In this document: one piece after another, positions 36,481 to 45,187 of the stretch
How the letters are laid out: every line of letters begins with the position of its first letter
Position numbering within the stretch: the first letter of the stretch is position 1
The notes under the pieces: model-generated
What the model was told of the DNA's origin: nothing
Seen by the model: the letters and a program-made list of their open reading frames with translations, nothing else
Databases searched by the model: none
Translations under genes and position numbers: made by a program
Assembly: GCA_038205755.1 (NCBI GenBank)
Contig: JBBRBN010000020.1
Coordinates: forward strand, 1-51,986
From: JANNWF01 sp038205755
GTDB taxonomy: Bacteria; Pseudomonadota; Gammaproteobacteria; Xanthomonadales; Xanthomonadaceae
DNA: 51,986 bases
Reading direction: 5' to 3'

Positions 36481-37590
36481 ATGCCCTTCGCCCCCGTCTC
36501 CGAGTTGATCGAGGAAATCCGCGCTGGTCGAATGGTCGTTATCGTCGATGACGAAGACCGCGAGAACGAAGGCGACCTGATCATGGCGGCACAGTGCGTG
36601 CGGCCGCAGGACGTCAACTTCATGGTTACCCATGCCCGTGGGCTGGTTTGCCTGGCGCTGACGCGGGCGCGCTGCGAGCAGCTGCGGCTGCCGCCGATGG
36701 TGGTCGACAACACGTCGCCGCACCGGACCAACTTCACCGTCTCGATCGAAGCCGCGCAAGGCGTCACAACCGGTATTTCGGCGTTTGACCGGGCGCACAC
36801 CATTCGCACCGCGGTGCAGCCGGAGGCGCGTGCTGCGGACCTGTCGCAGCCCGGTCACATCTTCCCGCTGCAGGCGCAGGACGGCGGCGTGCTGGTGCGC
36901 GCCGGCCATACCGAGGCCGCGAGTGATCTTGCCCGGCTGGCTGGACTTGAGCCGGCGGGCGTGCTGGTGGAAATTCTCAACGCCGATGGCAGCATGGCGC
37001 GACGGCCTGAGCTTGAGCCGTTTGCAGCGCAGCACGGACTGCGGATGGGCAGCATCGCCGACCTGATCCAGCATCGGCTGCAAACCGAGCACACGGTCGA
37101 GCGGGTCGATGAGCGTGAGGTGCTCACTGAGCATGGCCCGTTCCGGCTGGTCACCTATCGCGATCACATTGCCCGCGAGCTGCACTTTGCGCTGCTCCTC
37201 GGGCAGCCCGATCAGGAAACGCCGCTGCTGGTCCGGGTGCATGTGAAGAACCTCCTCTCGGACGTACTTGGCCTGCGTCGGCCCGACCTGCTGCCGACCC
37301 TGGCCGATGCGCTGCGGCAGGTGGCGGCAAGCGGCCGCGGCGCCGTGGTGGTGCTGTCGGAACCCAGTGAAGCCGATGCCCTGCTGGCCCGTCTGACGGG
37401 ACCCGAGACCGGAGCGATGGCGCCGGCACGGCAGATGGCGCAGTGGCGGCGCAACGGCGCCGGCGCGCAGATTCTTGCCGACCTCGGCGCCCGCCGCCTG
37501 CGGGTTATCGGCACGCCGAGACGGCAGGTCGCGCTGGCTGGCTTTGGTCTGGAAGTGGTCGAGTACGTCGACCCGGTCGTGGCGGGCTAA
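36481..37590 (+). CDS. ribBA: DHBP synthase with degenerate GTP cyclohydrolase II domain (RibBX type)
   Basis: The N-terminal 200 residues are 3,4-dihydroxy-2-butanone-4-phosphate synthase, with VVIVDDEDRENEGDLI, HARGLVCLALT and TGISAFDRAHTI, making the four-carbon unit of riboflavin. The C-terminal domain has the GTP cyclohydrolase II fold pattern but lacks the zinc-binding cysteines: where active enzymes have a C-x10-C-x-C cluster after the RVH motif, this protein reads RVHVKNLLSDVLGLRRPD. It is therefore probably monofunctional, as in the known RibBX proteins, and a separate ribA must exist elsewhere. The length of 369 is normal. RibH follows after 31 bases. Confidence 0.93.
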   Translation: MPFAPVSELIEEIRAGRMVVIVDDEDRENEGDLIMAAQCVRPQDVNFMVTHARGLVCLALTRARCEQLRLPPMVVDNTSPHRTNFTVSIEAAQGVTTGISAFDRAHTIRTAVQPEARAADLSQPGHIFPLQAQDGGVLVRAGHTEAASDLARLAGLEPAGVLVEILNADGSMARRPELEPFAAQHGLRMGSIADLIQHRLQTEHTVERVDEREVLTEHGPFRLVTYRDHIARELHFALLLGQPDQETPLLVRVHVKNLLSDVLGLRRPDLLPTLADALRQVAASGRGAVVVLSEPSEADALLARLTGPETGAMAPARQMAQWRRNGAGAQILADLGARRLRVIGTPRRQVALAGFGLEVVEYVDPVVAG

Positions 37591-37621
37591 ACTGCCGGTT
37601 CTTACCCAGCGCGCCCTGCCG

Positions 37622-38089
37622 ATGCCAGTTTACGAAGGTGATCTCCACGCCCCCGCCGCGGCCCGTTTTGCGGTGGTCGCCAGTCGCTGGAACCCAAGCA
37701 TTACTGACGCCTTGGTGGCGGGCGCCCGGCGTACGCTGGAAATCAACGGCGTTGCCGGCGACGCGATCGACGTGGTGCGGGTGCCAGGTGCCTGGGAGCT
37801 CCCCTTGGCCTGCGCCTGGCTGGCTCAGGCGGGACGCCACTCAGCACTGATCGCGCTGGGCTGCGTCGTGCGCGGCGACACCCGGCACTACGAGCAGGTT
37901 GCCGATGGCTGCGCGCAGGGGCTGGCGCGGGTGGCGCTGGACTCCGGTCTGCCGGTTACCAACGGCGTGCTGGCGGTCGAGCGGCACGAGGATGCGGCTG
38001 CCCGCGCCGACGGCGCGCTCGGCAACAAGGGCGAGGAGGCGGCGCTGGCCGCGCTGGAGATGGTGGGTCTGCGGCGGGTGCTGGCATGA
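37622..38089 (+). CDS. ribH: 6,7-dimethyl-8-ribityllumazine synthase
   Basis: Condenses the pyrimidine and butanone-phosphate intermediates to lumazine, the substrate of RibE; it forms large capsid-like or pentameric assemblies. The 155 residues show FAVVASRWNPSITD, VPGAWELPLA, LGCVVRGDTRHYEQVADG (with the catalytic His) and PVTNGVLAVER. The ATG at 37622 is set by the family. Its stop overlaps the nusB start by four bases, the usual ribH-nusB arrangement. Confidence 0.96.
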   Translation: MPVYEGDLHAPAAARFAVVASRWNPSITDALVAGARRTLEINGVAGDAIDVVRVPGAWELPLACAWLAQAGRHSALIALGCVVRGDTRHYEQVADGCAQGLARVALDSGLPVTNGVLAVERHEDAAARADGALGNKGEEAALAALEMVGLRRVLA

Positions 38090-38547
38090 GGCCGCGGCGC
38101 GTCGACGGCGTTGATCCGGTCGCCCGCTCGCGCTCGCGCCGGCGGGCGCTGCAGGCGATGTATGCCTGGCAGATGGCCGGCGGATCGATGGAGAAGGTGA
38201 TCGCCCAGTTCGCTCACGAGCAGGAAATGGAAGTCGCCGATCTGGCTTACTTCGAGGACCTGCTGAACGGTGTGGAGACCAACAAGCCGACGATCGATGC
38301 GGAACTGGCGCGCTTCATTGATCGCGGCATCGAGCAGATCGATCCGATCGAGCGTGGCGTTCTGCGGCTGGCTGCCTACGAGCTGCTGTACCGGCCGGAC
38401 GTGCCCTACCGGGTGGTGATCAACGAGGCAATCGAGACGGCCAAGCGGTTCGGCGCTGATCATGGCCACGGCTACGTCAATGGTGTGCTCGACCGCGCCT
38501 GCGTCGCTTGGCGCAGTGTCGAAGTCGAAGCCGCACGGCGGCGCTGA
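38086..38547 (+). CDS. nusB: Transcription antitermination factor NusB
   Basis: RNA-binding helical protein that, with NusE, joins the antitermination complex on rRNA operons. The 153 residues contain the family patterns RSRSRRRALQAMYAWQM, LLNGVETNKPTID, IDPIERGVLRLAAYEL and VINEAIETAKRFGADHGHGYVNGVLD. It overlaps ribH by four bases and lies 15 bases before thiL. Confidence 0.96.
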   Translation: MRPRRVDGVDPVARSRSRRRALQAMYAWQMAGGSMEKVIAQFAHEQEMEVADLAYFEDLLNGVETNKPTIDAELARFIDRGIEQIDPIERGVLRLAAYELLYRPDVPYRVVINEAIETAKRFGADHGHGYVNGVLDRACVAWRSVEVEAARRR

Positions 38548-38562
38548 CACGGGGTCGCTGCA

Positions 38563-39507
38563 GTGGCCGAGTTCGACCTGATCGAGCGCATCCGGCGCCG
38601 CGCCGGCGCGCGTGAAGACGTGGTGCTGGGCATTGGTGACGATGCCGCGCTGCTGCGGCCACCGGCCGACCAGCTGCTGGCAGTCAGCACCGACGTGCTC
38701 AACGAGGGCGTCCATTTTCGCGCCTCGGATTCGCCGTTTGATATCGGCTGGAAAGCGCTCGCTGTCAATCTCAGTGACCTGGCCGCGATGGGCGCGCAGC
38801 CCGCCTGGGCGCTGTTGACGCTGGCCTTGCCGGAGGCCGATGAGGCGTGGCTGGACCGCTTCATCGATGGATTCATGACGCTGGCGACCGGCCACGGCGT
38901 GGCGCTGGTTGGCGGTGACACCACCCGCGGTGCGCTGTCGATTGGCGTCACGGTGCACGGATTCGTGCCTGCTGAGCGGGCTCTGCGACGCGCGGGTGCG
39001 CGCGTCGGTGATGACCTGTGGGTAACCGGGACGCTCGGCGACGCCGCCGCCGGCCTGGCCGACGCCAGCCGCCCAGATCTGCTGGCCAGACTCTATCGAC
39101 CCACGCCGCGGGTGGCCGCCGGCCTGGCGCTGCGTGGCCTGGCGCACGCCTGCATCGACGTGTCCGACGGGCTGTTCGCGGATCTTGGTCACCTGCTGCG
39201 CGCCAGCGGCGTGGGCGCCAGCGTGCAGCTGGCGGCGCTGCCGTGTTCGGATGCGCTGGCGCGCATGTGCAGCGGGCCGGATCGCTGGCTCTACCAGTGT
39301 GCCGGCGGCGACGACTATGAGCTTTGCTTCAGTGCACCCGTTCAGCATCGCGCCCGGATCGAGGCGGCATTGGCAAAGACCGCCACGCCGGCAACCCTGA
39401 TCGGACAGGTCGAGGCGGAGTCCGGTCTGCGCTCGGTGGCGCCGGATGGTCGACACTGGCGGCGGGCGCGGCCCGGCTATCAGCACTTCGAGGGAGATCA
39501 ACCATGA
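38563..39507 (+). CDS. thiL: Thiamine-monophosphate kinase
   Basis: Phosphorylates thiamine monophosphate to the active coenzyme thiamine diphosphate. The 314 residues show the AIR-synthase-like fold landmarks VVLGIGDDAALL, STDVLNEGVHF, NLSDLAAMGAQPAWALLTLALP, GGDTTRG and the C-terminal ISDGL-like CIDVSDGLFADLGHLL. The start is a GTG at 38563 that gives the usual short N-terminus (AEFDLIERI). It follows nusB in the common nusB-thiL-pgpA order and overlaps pgpA by four bases. Confidence 0.96.
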   Translation: MAEFDLIERIRRRAGAREDVVLGIGDDAALLRPPADQLLAVSTDVLNEGVHFRASDSPFDIGWKALAVNLSDLAAMGAQPAWALLTLALPEADEAWLDRFIDGFMTLATGHGVALVGGDTTRGALSIGVTVHGFVPAERALRRAGARVGDDLWVTGTLGDAAAGLADASRPDLLARLYRPTPRVAAGLALRGLAHACIDVSDGLFADLGHLLRASGVGASVQLAALPCSDALARMCSGPDRWLYQCAGGDDYELCFSAPVQHRARIEAALAKTATPATLIGQVEAESGLRSVAPDGRHWRRARPGYQHFEGDQP

Positions 39508-39992
39508 CCCAACTGACGCCGGCAATGAGCCGTTCGCCGGCCTTCTGGATCGCCTCCGGCCTCGGCTCCGGGCTGGCACCCAAGGCGCCCGGAACAGTGG
39601 GCACGCTGATCGCCGTGTTCCCCTGGCTGCTGATGCGCGACCTGCCGCTGTTGCCATACCTGCTGATCGTGTTGGGCACGTTTGCGCTCGGGGTATGGGC
39701 TGCGCATCGGGTAATCGCGCTGATCGGCGTCGAGGATCCCGGTGTGGTGGTGATCGACGAATGGGTCGGGCTGTGGATCGGTCTGGCGCTGCTGCCGGGT
39801 GGCTTGCCCTGGCTGCTGGCCGGCGTGCTGCTGTTCCGGCTGTTTGACGTTGCCAAGCCGTGGCCGGTGTCGTGGGCGGATCGCCGTCTGCATGGCGGCT
39901 TTGGCGCGATGTTCGACGACGCGCTGGCTGGGGTCTACACCTTCCTCATCCTGCAGTCGTTTGGCTGGCTGCTGCCGCGCTGGGGCTTCTGA
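39504..39992 (+). CDS. pgpA: Phosphatidylglycerophosphatase A
   Basis: Inner-membrane phosphatase that converts phosphatidylglycerophosphate to phosphatidylglycerol. The 162 residues have the family start FWIASGLGSGLAPKAPGTVGTL, the catalytic region VVIDEWVGLWI and the end FDDALAGVYTFL, with four membrane segments. The ATG at 39504 overlaps the thiL stop. It ends 48 bases from the convergent RCC1-repeat gene. Confidence 0.95.
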   Translation: MTQLTPAMSRSPAFWIASGLGSGLAPKAPGTVGTLIAVFPWLLMRDLPLLPYLLIVLGTFALGVWAAHRVIALIGVEDPGVVVIDEWVGLWIGLALLPGGLPWLLAGVLLFRLFDVAKPWPVSWADRRLHGGFGAMFDDALAGVYTFLILQSFGWLLPRWGF

Positions 39993-40040
39993 CCGCCGAC
40001 ACCGGACGGGTCCAGTGTCGGGGCGGCCGGATAGTCCGCA

Positions 40041-43000
40041 CTACTGCTGCGCGTTCAGCGCGTCACTGGCGCATTCGGTGGGCTGATCGCCGACCAGCAG
40101 ACGGACGATAGGTTTGGTCTGGTCGACGCCGCCCAGCACGTAGCGGAAGGTGCCGGTCGCGCCGTCAGTGAAGCTCAGGCGCACGCTGCCGACGACATCG
40201 TTGCCCGGGCTCGGCGGCTGGCCGTTGATCTGCGGGAACGGCACGCCATTGCGCTGCCGGAACAGCTGGCCGCTGAAGCTGCCGTCGGCCTGCAGGCTGG
40301 TCGCCAGCACGAAGAACACCGCCTCGCCGTCGGCATCGTAGGTGTACCAGGCGCCGAACAGGTTGCTGTCGATCTGGAACAGCGTCAGGCCCCAGCCGGG
40401 GCTGTCGCCGCTGCCGGTCCACAGGTCGCTGACGTTGCCGGCGCCGCGGCGGCTGGCATCGGGTGTCGCGCTGCAGCTGAAGGTCCGATTTCCGAACGGA
40501 AAGCGCGTCATGCGCTTGCCCTGGCTGACGCCATCGGCCACATAGTCGAACTGCAGCACGTCATTGCCGAAGAAGCGGAAGGTCGCTGAACCGATCGGCT
40601 GCGCGGCCTGCGCCGCGGGGCCGCTGATCTGGTCGAAGCGCACGCCGCTCAGGCGCAGCAGGTCGCCGCGGTAGCTGCCATCGGCCTGCGGGAACGCGCC
40701 GGGAACGAAGAACCAGGTTGGCTCGCCGTCGGCATCATAGGTGAACCAGGCTGGCACGATCAGGCTGCCCTGATCGAAAATGGACAGACCCCAGCCGCTT
40801 TCGGCGTCAATCCACCAGGTCGCTGAACGGTTGGTCCGCGCGATCGGATTGACCCGCTCCACGATGCCCGTGAGCCCACTTTGGCGTAGCGACGTGGCGG
40901 CGGTTTCGAACACCATCCGGGTGCCGTCAAAATTGAGCGCCGGGGCGAGACTGTCGGCGGCGGTCTCAGAGCCGCTCTCGCCGCGTGACAGCCGAGCCAG
41001 CGTGCCGCTGGCAAGATCAACCGCGTGCACATCAATGCTGTCGTTGCTGTCGGCAAAGCTCAGATCAAGGTTGCCAGCGGCGGACACAAAGGCCAGCTGG
41101 CTGCCGTCGCCCGACAGGCTCGGAGCGAATGACGGCCCCACGCTGTCGCTACCGTCGGTCGGGCTGCTGGCACGCATCAGTTCGGGCGCGCCCGCCTGCC
41201 AGACATAGACGTCGACAACGCCGTTGGCATCGCCGTCTGCCAGCGCCTGGTCGCTGGCGAAGGCCAGCGTCTGAGCGTCGTGCGCCAGCGTTGGGCTGCT
41301 GCTGCCGGCGCTGCCGCAGGCGGCGGTGGGCGTGCCGGGCGGCGGGCTGATCTGAGTGGCTGCACCGGTCAGCATGTTGCGCAACAGCACCGCGCTGGCG
41401 GCTTCCGGGCACGCCGCGGGGGTCTGCGCCAAAGTGTTCTTGGCTTCCGTCGAATACGCCACCAGCAGTCCATCGGCGGAGATCTGTGGCTGCCCGGAAG
41501 CGCCGTCGCTGTTGCTCGCGGTGTTGGCCCCGCTGGCCGCCACCGACTTGCAGGACACGCAGACCGGAACGCCCGGCTGCAGGTTGCCGCCGAGCGCCAC
41601 CAGCGGCAGCAGGAAGACGTTTGGCTGGGTGGGATCGCCAGCATCGCCGGCCAGCGCTGTGTAGGTGAGCGCGCCGCCACCGGCGGCCACCCGCGGCTGG
41701 GTGCCGCTGCCGCCCGGAAGGGCAGGGGCGACCGCCTGCGTGCTGCCGGTCAGCATGTTGCGCAGCAGGATGCTGTGGCCGCCGCTTTTGCGCCGCTGTT
41801 CGGACTGTTTGGCGGTTTCACCGAGTAGTTTGCCTACCGCGGCAGTCGGCGCCACGAAGACCACGAACTGGCCGTCAGCGGACAGGTCCGGCTCGATCGA
41901 ATCCCCGCTGATCTGGCCGTCAGCGTCGTCCAGGCTGACGCGCTCGATCAGTCCGTTTTCGCGATCGCGGCGAAAGATGTCGGTGCCGCTGTTGCTGTCA
42001 TTGCCGACCAGATTGCTGGCGCGCGACTCAAACACCACGAAGCGGCCGGTGGCGTCACTCTTCGACCTGCTGCTGACATCGTTGGCGTCAGCAGCGATCG
42101 GCTGCACCCGGCGCGCACCGGCGTTCACGACCACCACCTGCGGCTGCGGAACGCCGTAGGTGCTGCCGTCGCCGAGCTGGCCAAAGGTATTCTCACCCCA
42201 GCACTTGACGCCGCCGTCGATCACCGCGCAAGTCTGGCCGCCAAAGCCGACATCAATCTGCGTCACGCCGCCAGTGAGGCCGGCGACCGGCGTCGGCACA
42301 CCGCGCGACAGGCGCGAGTTGTCGCCAATCGCACCCACCGTGTTCTCACCCCAGCAGCGCATGCTGGCATCGTTCATCCGGACACAGCTGTGGAACCCGC
42401 CGAGCGAGATGTCCATCACTCCGCCGGCAAGGCTGGGCACCGGCCCCGGCAACGCGCGGTCAGTCGCCGACCCATCGCCCAGCAGGAGGCCAAAAAAACT
42501 GCCGCCCCAACAGAACACGGCGCCGCCGTCGTTGACCGCGCAGCTGTGTGAGAAGCCAGTGCCGATCGCGCGGATGCCGCTGCCCAGTCCGACCACATCG
42601 ACCGGCAGATTGCGGCTGGTGGTCGTGCCATCGCCCAGCTGCCCCGTGCCGTTGAGCCCCCAGCACTTCATGCCGCCGGCGCTGGTGACTGCGCAGGAGT
42701 GGAAGAAACCCGCGCTGATTGCGCGCACGCTGCCCAACCCGCTCACCGCCACGGCGCTCAGCGAGGTCGCATTGTTGCCGGTGCCCAGCTGGCCATGCTC
42801 GTTGACACCCCAGCAGCGCACCGCGCCGCTCTCAAGCAGCGCGCAGCCGTGGGTCTGACCTTGGGCGATGGCGGCGACCGGTCCGCCGAGGCCGAGCACC
42901 GGCACCGCGGTGCCCCGGTTCAGCTCGGTGCCGTCGCCAAGCCGGCCATCAAAGTTGGCGCCCCAGCAGCGCACGCTGCGATTGGCGACGATGGCACAGG

Positions 43001-44354
43001 CGTGGTCGTGGCCAACGCTAAGTTGGCGCACGTCGCTGCCCAGGCCCTGCACCTCGACCGCGATTGGCCGGTTGCGCTGGGTGCCGTCGCCGATCTGGTC
43101 CTGGTTGTTGGCGCCCCAGCATTTGACGATGCCGCCGGTGGTCAGAGCGCAGCCGTGAAAGCTGCCGGCGCCCACCGCCCGCGCATCGCTGTTCAGCGTG
43201 GCGACCGGCGTTGGCACCAGCCGCTCGCTGGTGCGATCAATTCCGAGCTGGCCATCGTTGTTGCGGCCCCAGCACTGCACGCCGCCGCTGCTGGCCACCG
43301 CGCAGCTGTGGTCGCCGCCCAGGCCGATACCCATGCTGCCGGCCTGCAGCCCGATGGTTTGCTCGGCGGCAAAGCTGTCGCCGATTTCGCCGTTGCCGAA
43401 CTGGCCCAGACTGTTGGTGCCGAGGCAGCGGATTTCGCCGCTGTCGCGCAGCGCGCAGCTGTGAAATACGCCGGAATCCACCGCTATCCAGCCGCTTTCC
43501 AGGCCAGGAAAAGGCCGCGCTACGGTCGAGCCCTCGGTCTGCTCATCGTTGGGGAAGATCAGCGCGCCCCAGCAGTGCACGGCGCCTGCGGCAGTGCTGG
43601 CGCAGCTGTGGCGCGCAGCAGCGCCTATCCGATGCACGCCCTGCAGGTTCTGCACGGTCGCCGGCAGGCGGCGATCCGTGCGGCTGCCGTCGCCCAGCTG
43701 CCCAACGTCGTTGGCACCCCAACAGCGCGCCTGGCCGCTGCTCAGCACCGCACAGCTGTGCTCCGCGCCTGCGTCGAGCGACGCCGCGGCGCCACCAAGA
43801 TCGGCAACGGCGGTTGGCAGCGCGCGGAACTCGGCCTGACTGCCATCACCCAGCTGGCCGCGCTCGTTCAGACCCCAGCAGCGCACCGCACCGGCGGCAT
43901 TCCGCGCGCAGGTGTGCAGCGCGCCGGCGGTGACTTCCACCGCATCATCCAGGCCAACCACCGCCACTGGGGTGGTGACGCTTTCGAAGCTCCGCTCACC
44001 GTTGCCGAGCTGGCCAAAAATGTTCCAGCCCCAGCAGCGCACTCCACCGGCGTCGAGTACGGCGCAGGTGTGGAAGTAGCCGGCCGCAAGCCTGCGCACG
44101 CCGCTGGTCAGGCCGCGCACTGGCACCGGTGTGGCGCGACGGGCCAGATTGGCGTTGCCGGTGCCGAGCTCGCCGTGCTCGTTGCTGCCCCAGCAGGCGA
44201 CCCCGCCGCCGCGCGTCAGCGCACAGCTATGCGCTTCGCCGGCCACCACCTGGACGATGTTGTCGAGCGGCGGCAGGCCGACCCCGCGTGCGGGTGCAGA
44301 GGCCAGCGACAGGACGGCTGCTGCCGTCAGAAGGAGCAACCGGAAAGCGGACAT
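40041..44354 (-). CDS. Secreted protein with 14 RCC1-like repeats, TolB-like propeller and tandem C-terminal domains
   Basis: A 1437-residue exported protein. The start at 44354 gives a signal peptide (FRLLLLTAAAVLSLASAPARG); a frame upstream is open for 12 codons. Residues of about 30-745 hold 14 RCC1-like repeats of the type AGxxHSCAL...VRCWGxNxxGQLGDG; by my count all 14 keep both the HxC and CWG/CLG cysteines, suggesting a disulfide per blade and two seven-bladed propellers. Residues of about 750-1170 have TolB-like blades (GRFVVFESRASNLV, LSADGQFVVFV, LSGDGSQLAFVS). The last 250 residues contain two copies of a domain with GWGLxxF and WxTYDADGE. It may bind proteins or sugars at the surface. 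No activity is predicted. Confidence 0.92.
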   Translation of the reverse strand: MSAFRLLLLTAAAVLSLASAPARGVGLPPLDNIVQVVAGEAHSCALTRGGGVACWGSNEHGELGTGNANLARRATPVPVRGLTSGVRRLAAGYFHTCAVLDAGGVRCWGWNIFGQLGNGERSFESVTTPVAVVGLDDAVEVTAGALHTCARNAAGAVRCWGLNERGQLGDGSQAEFRALPTAVADLGGAAASLDAGAEHSCAVLSSGQARCWGANDVGQLGDGSRTDRRLPATVQNLQGVHRIGAAARHSCASTAAGAVHCWGALIFPNDEQTEGSTVARPFPGLESGWIAVDSGVFHSCALRDSGEIRCLGTNSLGQFGNGEIGDSFAAEQTIGLQAGSMGIGLGGDHSCAVASSGGVQCWGRNNDGQLGIDRTSERLVPTPVATLNSDARAVGAGSFHGCALTTGGIVKCWGANNQDQIGDGTQRNRPIAVEVQGLGSDVRQLSVGHDHACAIVANRSVRCWGANFDGRLGDGTELNRGTAVPVLGLGGPVAAIAQGQTHGCALLESGAVRCWGVNEHGQLGTGNNATSLSAVAVSGLGSVRAISAGFFHSCAVTSAGGMKCWGLNGTGQLGDGTTTSRNLPVDVVGLGSGIRAIGTGFSHSCAVNDGGAVFCWGGSFFGLLLGDGSATDRALPGPVPSLAGGVMDISLGGFHSCVRMNDASMRCWGENTVGAIGDNSRLSRGVPTPVAGLTGGVTQIDVGFGGQTCAVIDGGVKCWGENTFGQLGDGSTYGVPQPQVVVVNAGARRVQPIAADANDVSSRSKSDATGRFVVFESRASNLVGNDSNSGTDIFRRDRENGLIERVSLDDADGQISGDSIEPDLSADGQFVVFVAPTAAVGKLLGETAKQSEQRRKSGGHSILLRNMLTGSTQAVAPALPGGSGTQPRVAAGGGALTYTALAGDAGDPTQPNVFLLPLVALGGNLQPGVPVCVSCKSVAASGANTASNSDGASGQPQISADGLLVAYSTEAKNTLAQTPAACPEAASAVLLRNMLTGAATQISPPPGTPTAACGSAGSSSPTLAHDAQTLAFASDQALADGDANGVVDVYVWQAGAPELMRASSPTDGSDSVGPSFAPSLSGDGSQLAFVSAAGNLDLSFADSNDSIDVHAVDLASGTLARLSRGESGSETAADSLAPALNFDGTRMVFETAATSLRQSGLTGIVERVNPIARTNRSATWWIDAESGWGLSIFDQGSLIVPAWFTYDADGEPTWFFVPGAFPQADGSYRGDLLRLSGVRFDQISGPAAQAAQPIGSATFRFFGNDVLQFDYVADGVSQGKRMTRFPFGNRTFSCSATPDASRRGAGNVSDLWTGSGDSPGWGLTLFQIDSNLFGAWYTYDADGEAVFFVLATSLQADGSFSGQLFRQRNGVPFPQINGQPPSPGNDVVGSVRLSFTDGATGTFRYVLGGVDQTKPIVRLLVGDQPTECASDALNAQQ

Positions 44355-44602
44355 GGGTGCAACCTCGCAAGGAGTAGACGTGACAATCATTCAGGTCCCG
44401 CGGCTGTTCCCTCGCCGATGGTCGGGAAGGGCTGGGGTCGGGCAATGCACGCTTTCCAACGGCCGTGGCGGCCAGGACGTTCGCGATTCGGGGTGGACAG
44501 TTGCCAGGTCGTCAGCAGCGCGGCTCCGAGGCTACGCCGTCGACCCTCCCGCAACAAGCGAGGCGGCCCCGGAGGTCGTCGCCGACCGCCGCGCCGCGTT
44601 GC

Positions 44603-45187
44603 TCAGCGGTCTCCAAGCGCGTCGCTGACGTGCTCGCGCAGCACCGGCACCAGCGACTCTTCGAACCACGGATTAGCCTTCAGCCAGAGCTGGTTGCGCG
44701 GGCTGGGATGCGGCAGCGGGATGAACTCCGGAAGGTAGCCGGCGTAGGCCCGTACCGTGTCGGTGAGCGTGCCGCACTGACGCTCGCGCAGAAACCAGGC
44801 CTGCGCATAGCGACCGATCAACAGGGTCAGGCGACGCTGGTTGAGGTGCGGCAGCAGGCGTGGATGCCAGGTGGCGGCGCACTCCGGCCGTGGCGGCAGG
44901 TCGCCGGAGGTTCCGCTGCCGGGATAGCAAAAGCCCATCGGCACGATGGCGATCTGCGACTCGTCGTAGAAGCGCTCGCGCTCGATCCCAAGCCAGTGCC
45001 GCAGGCGGATCCCGCTGGCATCGTTCCAGGGGATTCCGCTGACGTGCACACGGATGCCAGGCGCCTGTCCGACAATCAGCAGGCGCGCCGAGCTGGCGGC
45101 ACGCAGCACCGGCCGCGGGCCCAGCGGCAGATGCGCCTCGCACAGCCGGCAGGCGCGGATTTCGCGCAGCAGTCCGTCCAGACTCAT
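44603..45187 (-). CDS. Uracil-DNA glycosylase family protein
   Basis: A 194-residue member of the uracil-DNA glycosylase superfamily. Motif 1 is LLIVGQAPG, and PHPSPRN near the C-terminus matches the substrate-loop motif. Four cysteines (C13, C16, C87, C103) have the spacing of the iron-sulfur cluster of family 4/5 enzymes, which suggests a 4Fe-4S site. It could remove uracil or related bases, but such proteins are mostly untested. The ATG at 45187 overlaps the stop of the FAD-oxidase gene, so it is the last gene of a four-gene minus-strand unit. Confidence 0.85.
   Translation of the reverse strand: MSLDGLLREIRACRLCEAHLPLGPRPVLRAASSARLLIVGQAPGIRVHVSGIPWNDASGIRLRHWLGIERERFYDESQIAIVPMGFCYPGSGTSGDLPPRPECAATWHPRLLPHLNQRRLTLLIGRYAQAWFLRERQCGTLTDTVRAYAGYLPEFIPLPHPSPRNQLWLKANPWFEESLVPVLREHVSDALGDR

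Noticed and set aside
42080..44300. Periodic DNA similarity that might suggest a CRISPR array or tandem DNA repeat.
   Set aside because: The period is about 150 bases and the similarity is at protein level (RCC1 units), with varied codons.
44391..44602. Open frames in the spacer upstream of the RCC1 gene.
   Set aside because: They are continuations of antisense shadows and lack starts with ribosome binding sites.
42699..44738. A 679-codon plus-strand open frame across the RCC1 gene.
   Set aside because: It is the antisense shadow of the repeat-coding sequence, shows echoes of the same repeats, and has no signal, domain or ribosome binding site.
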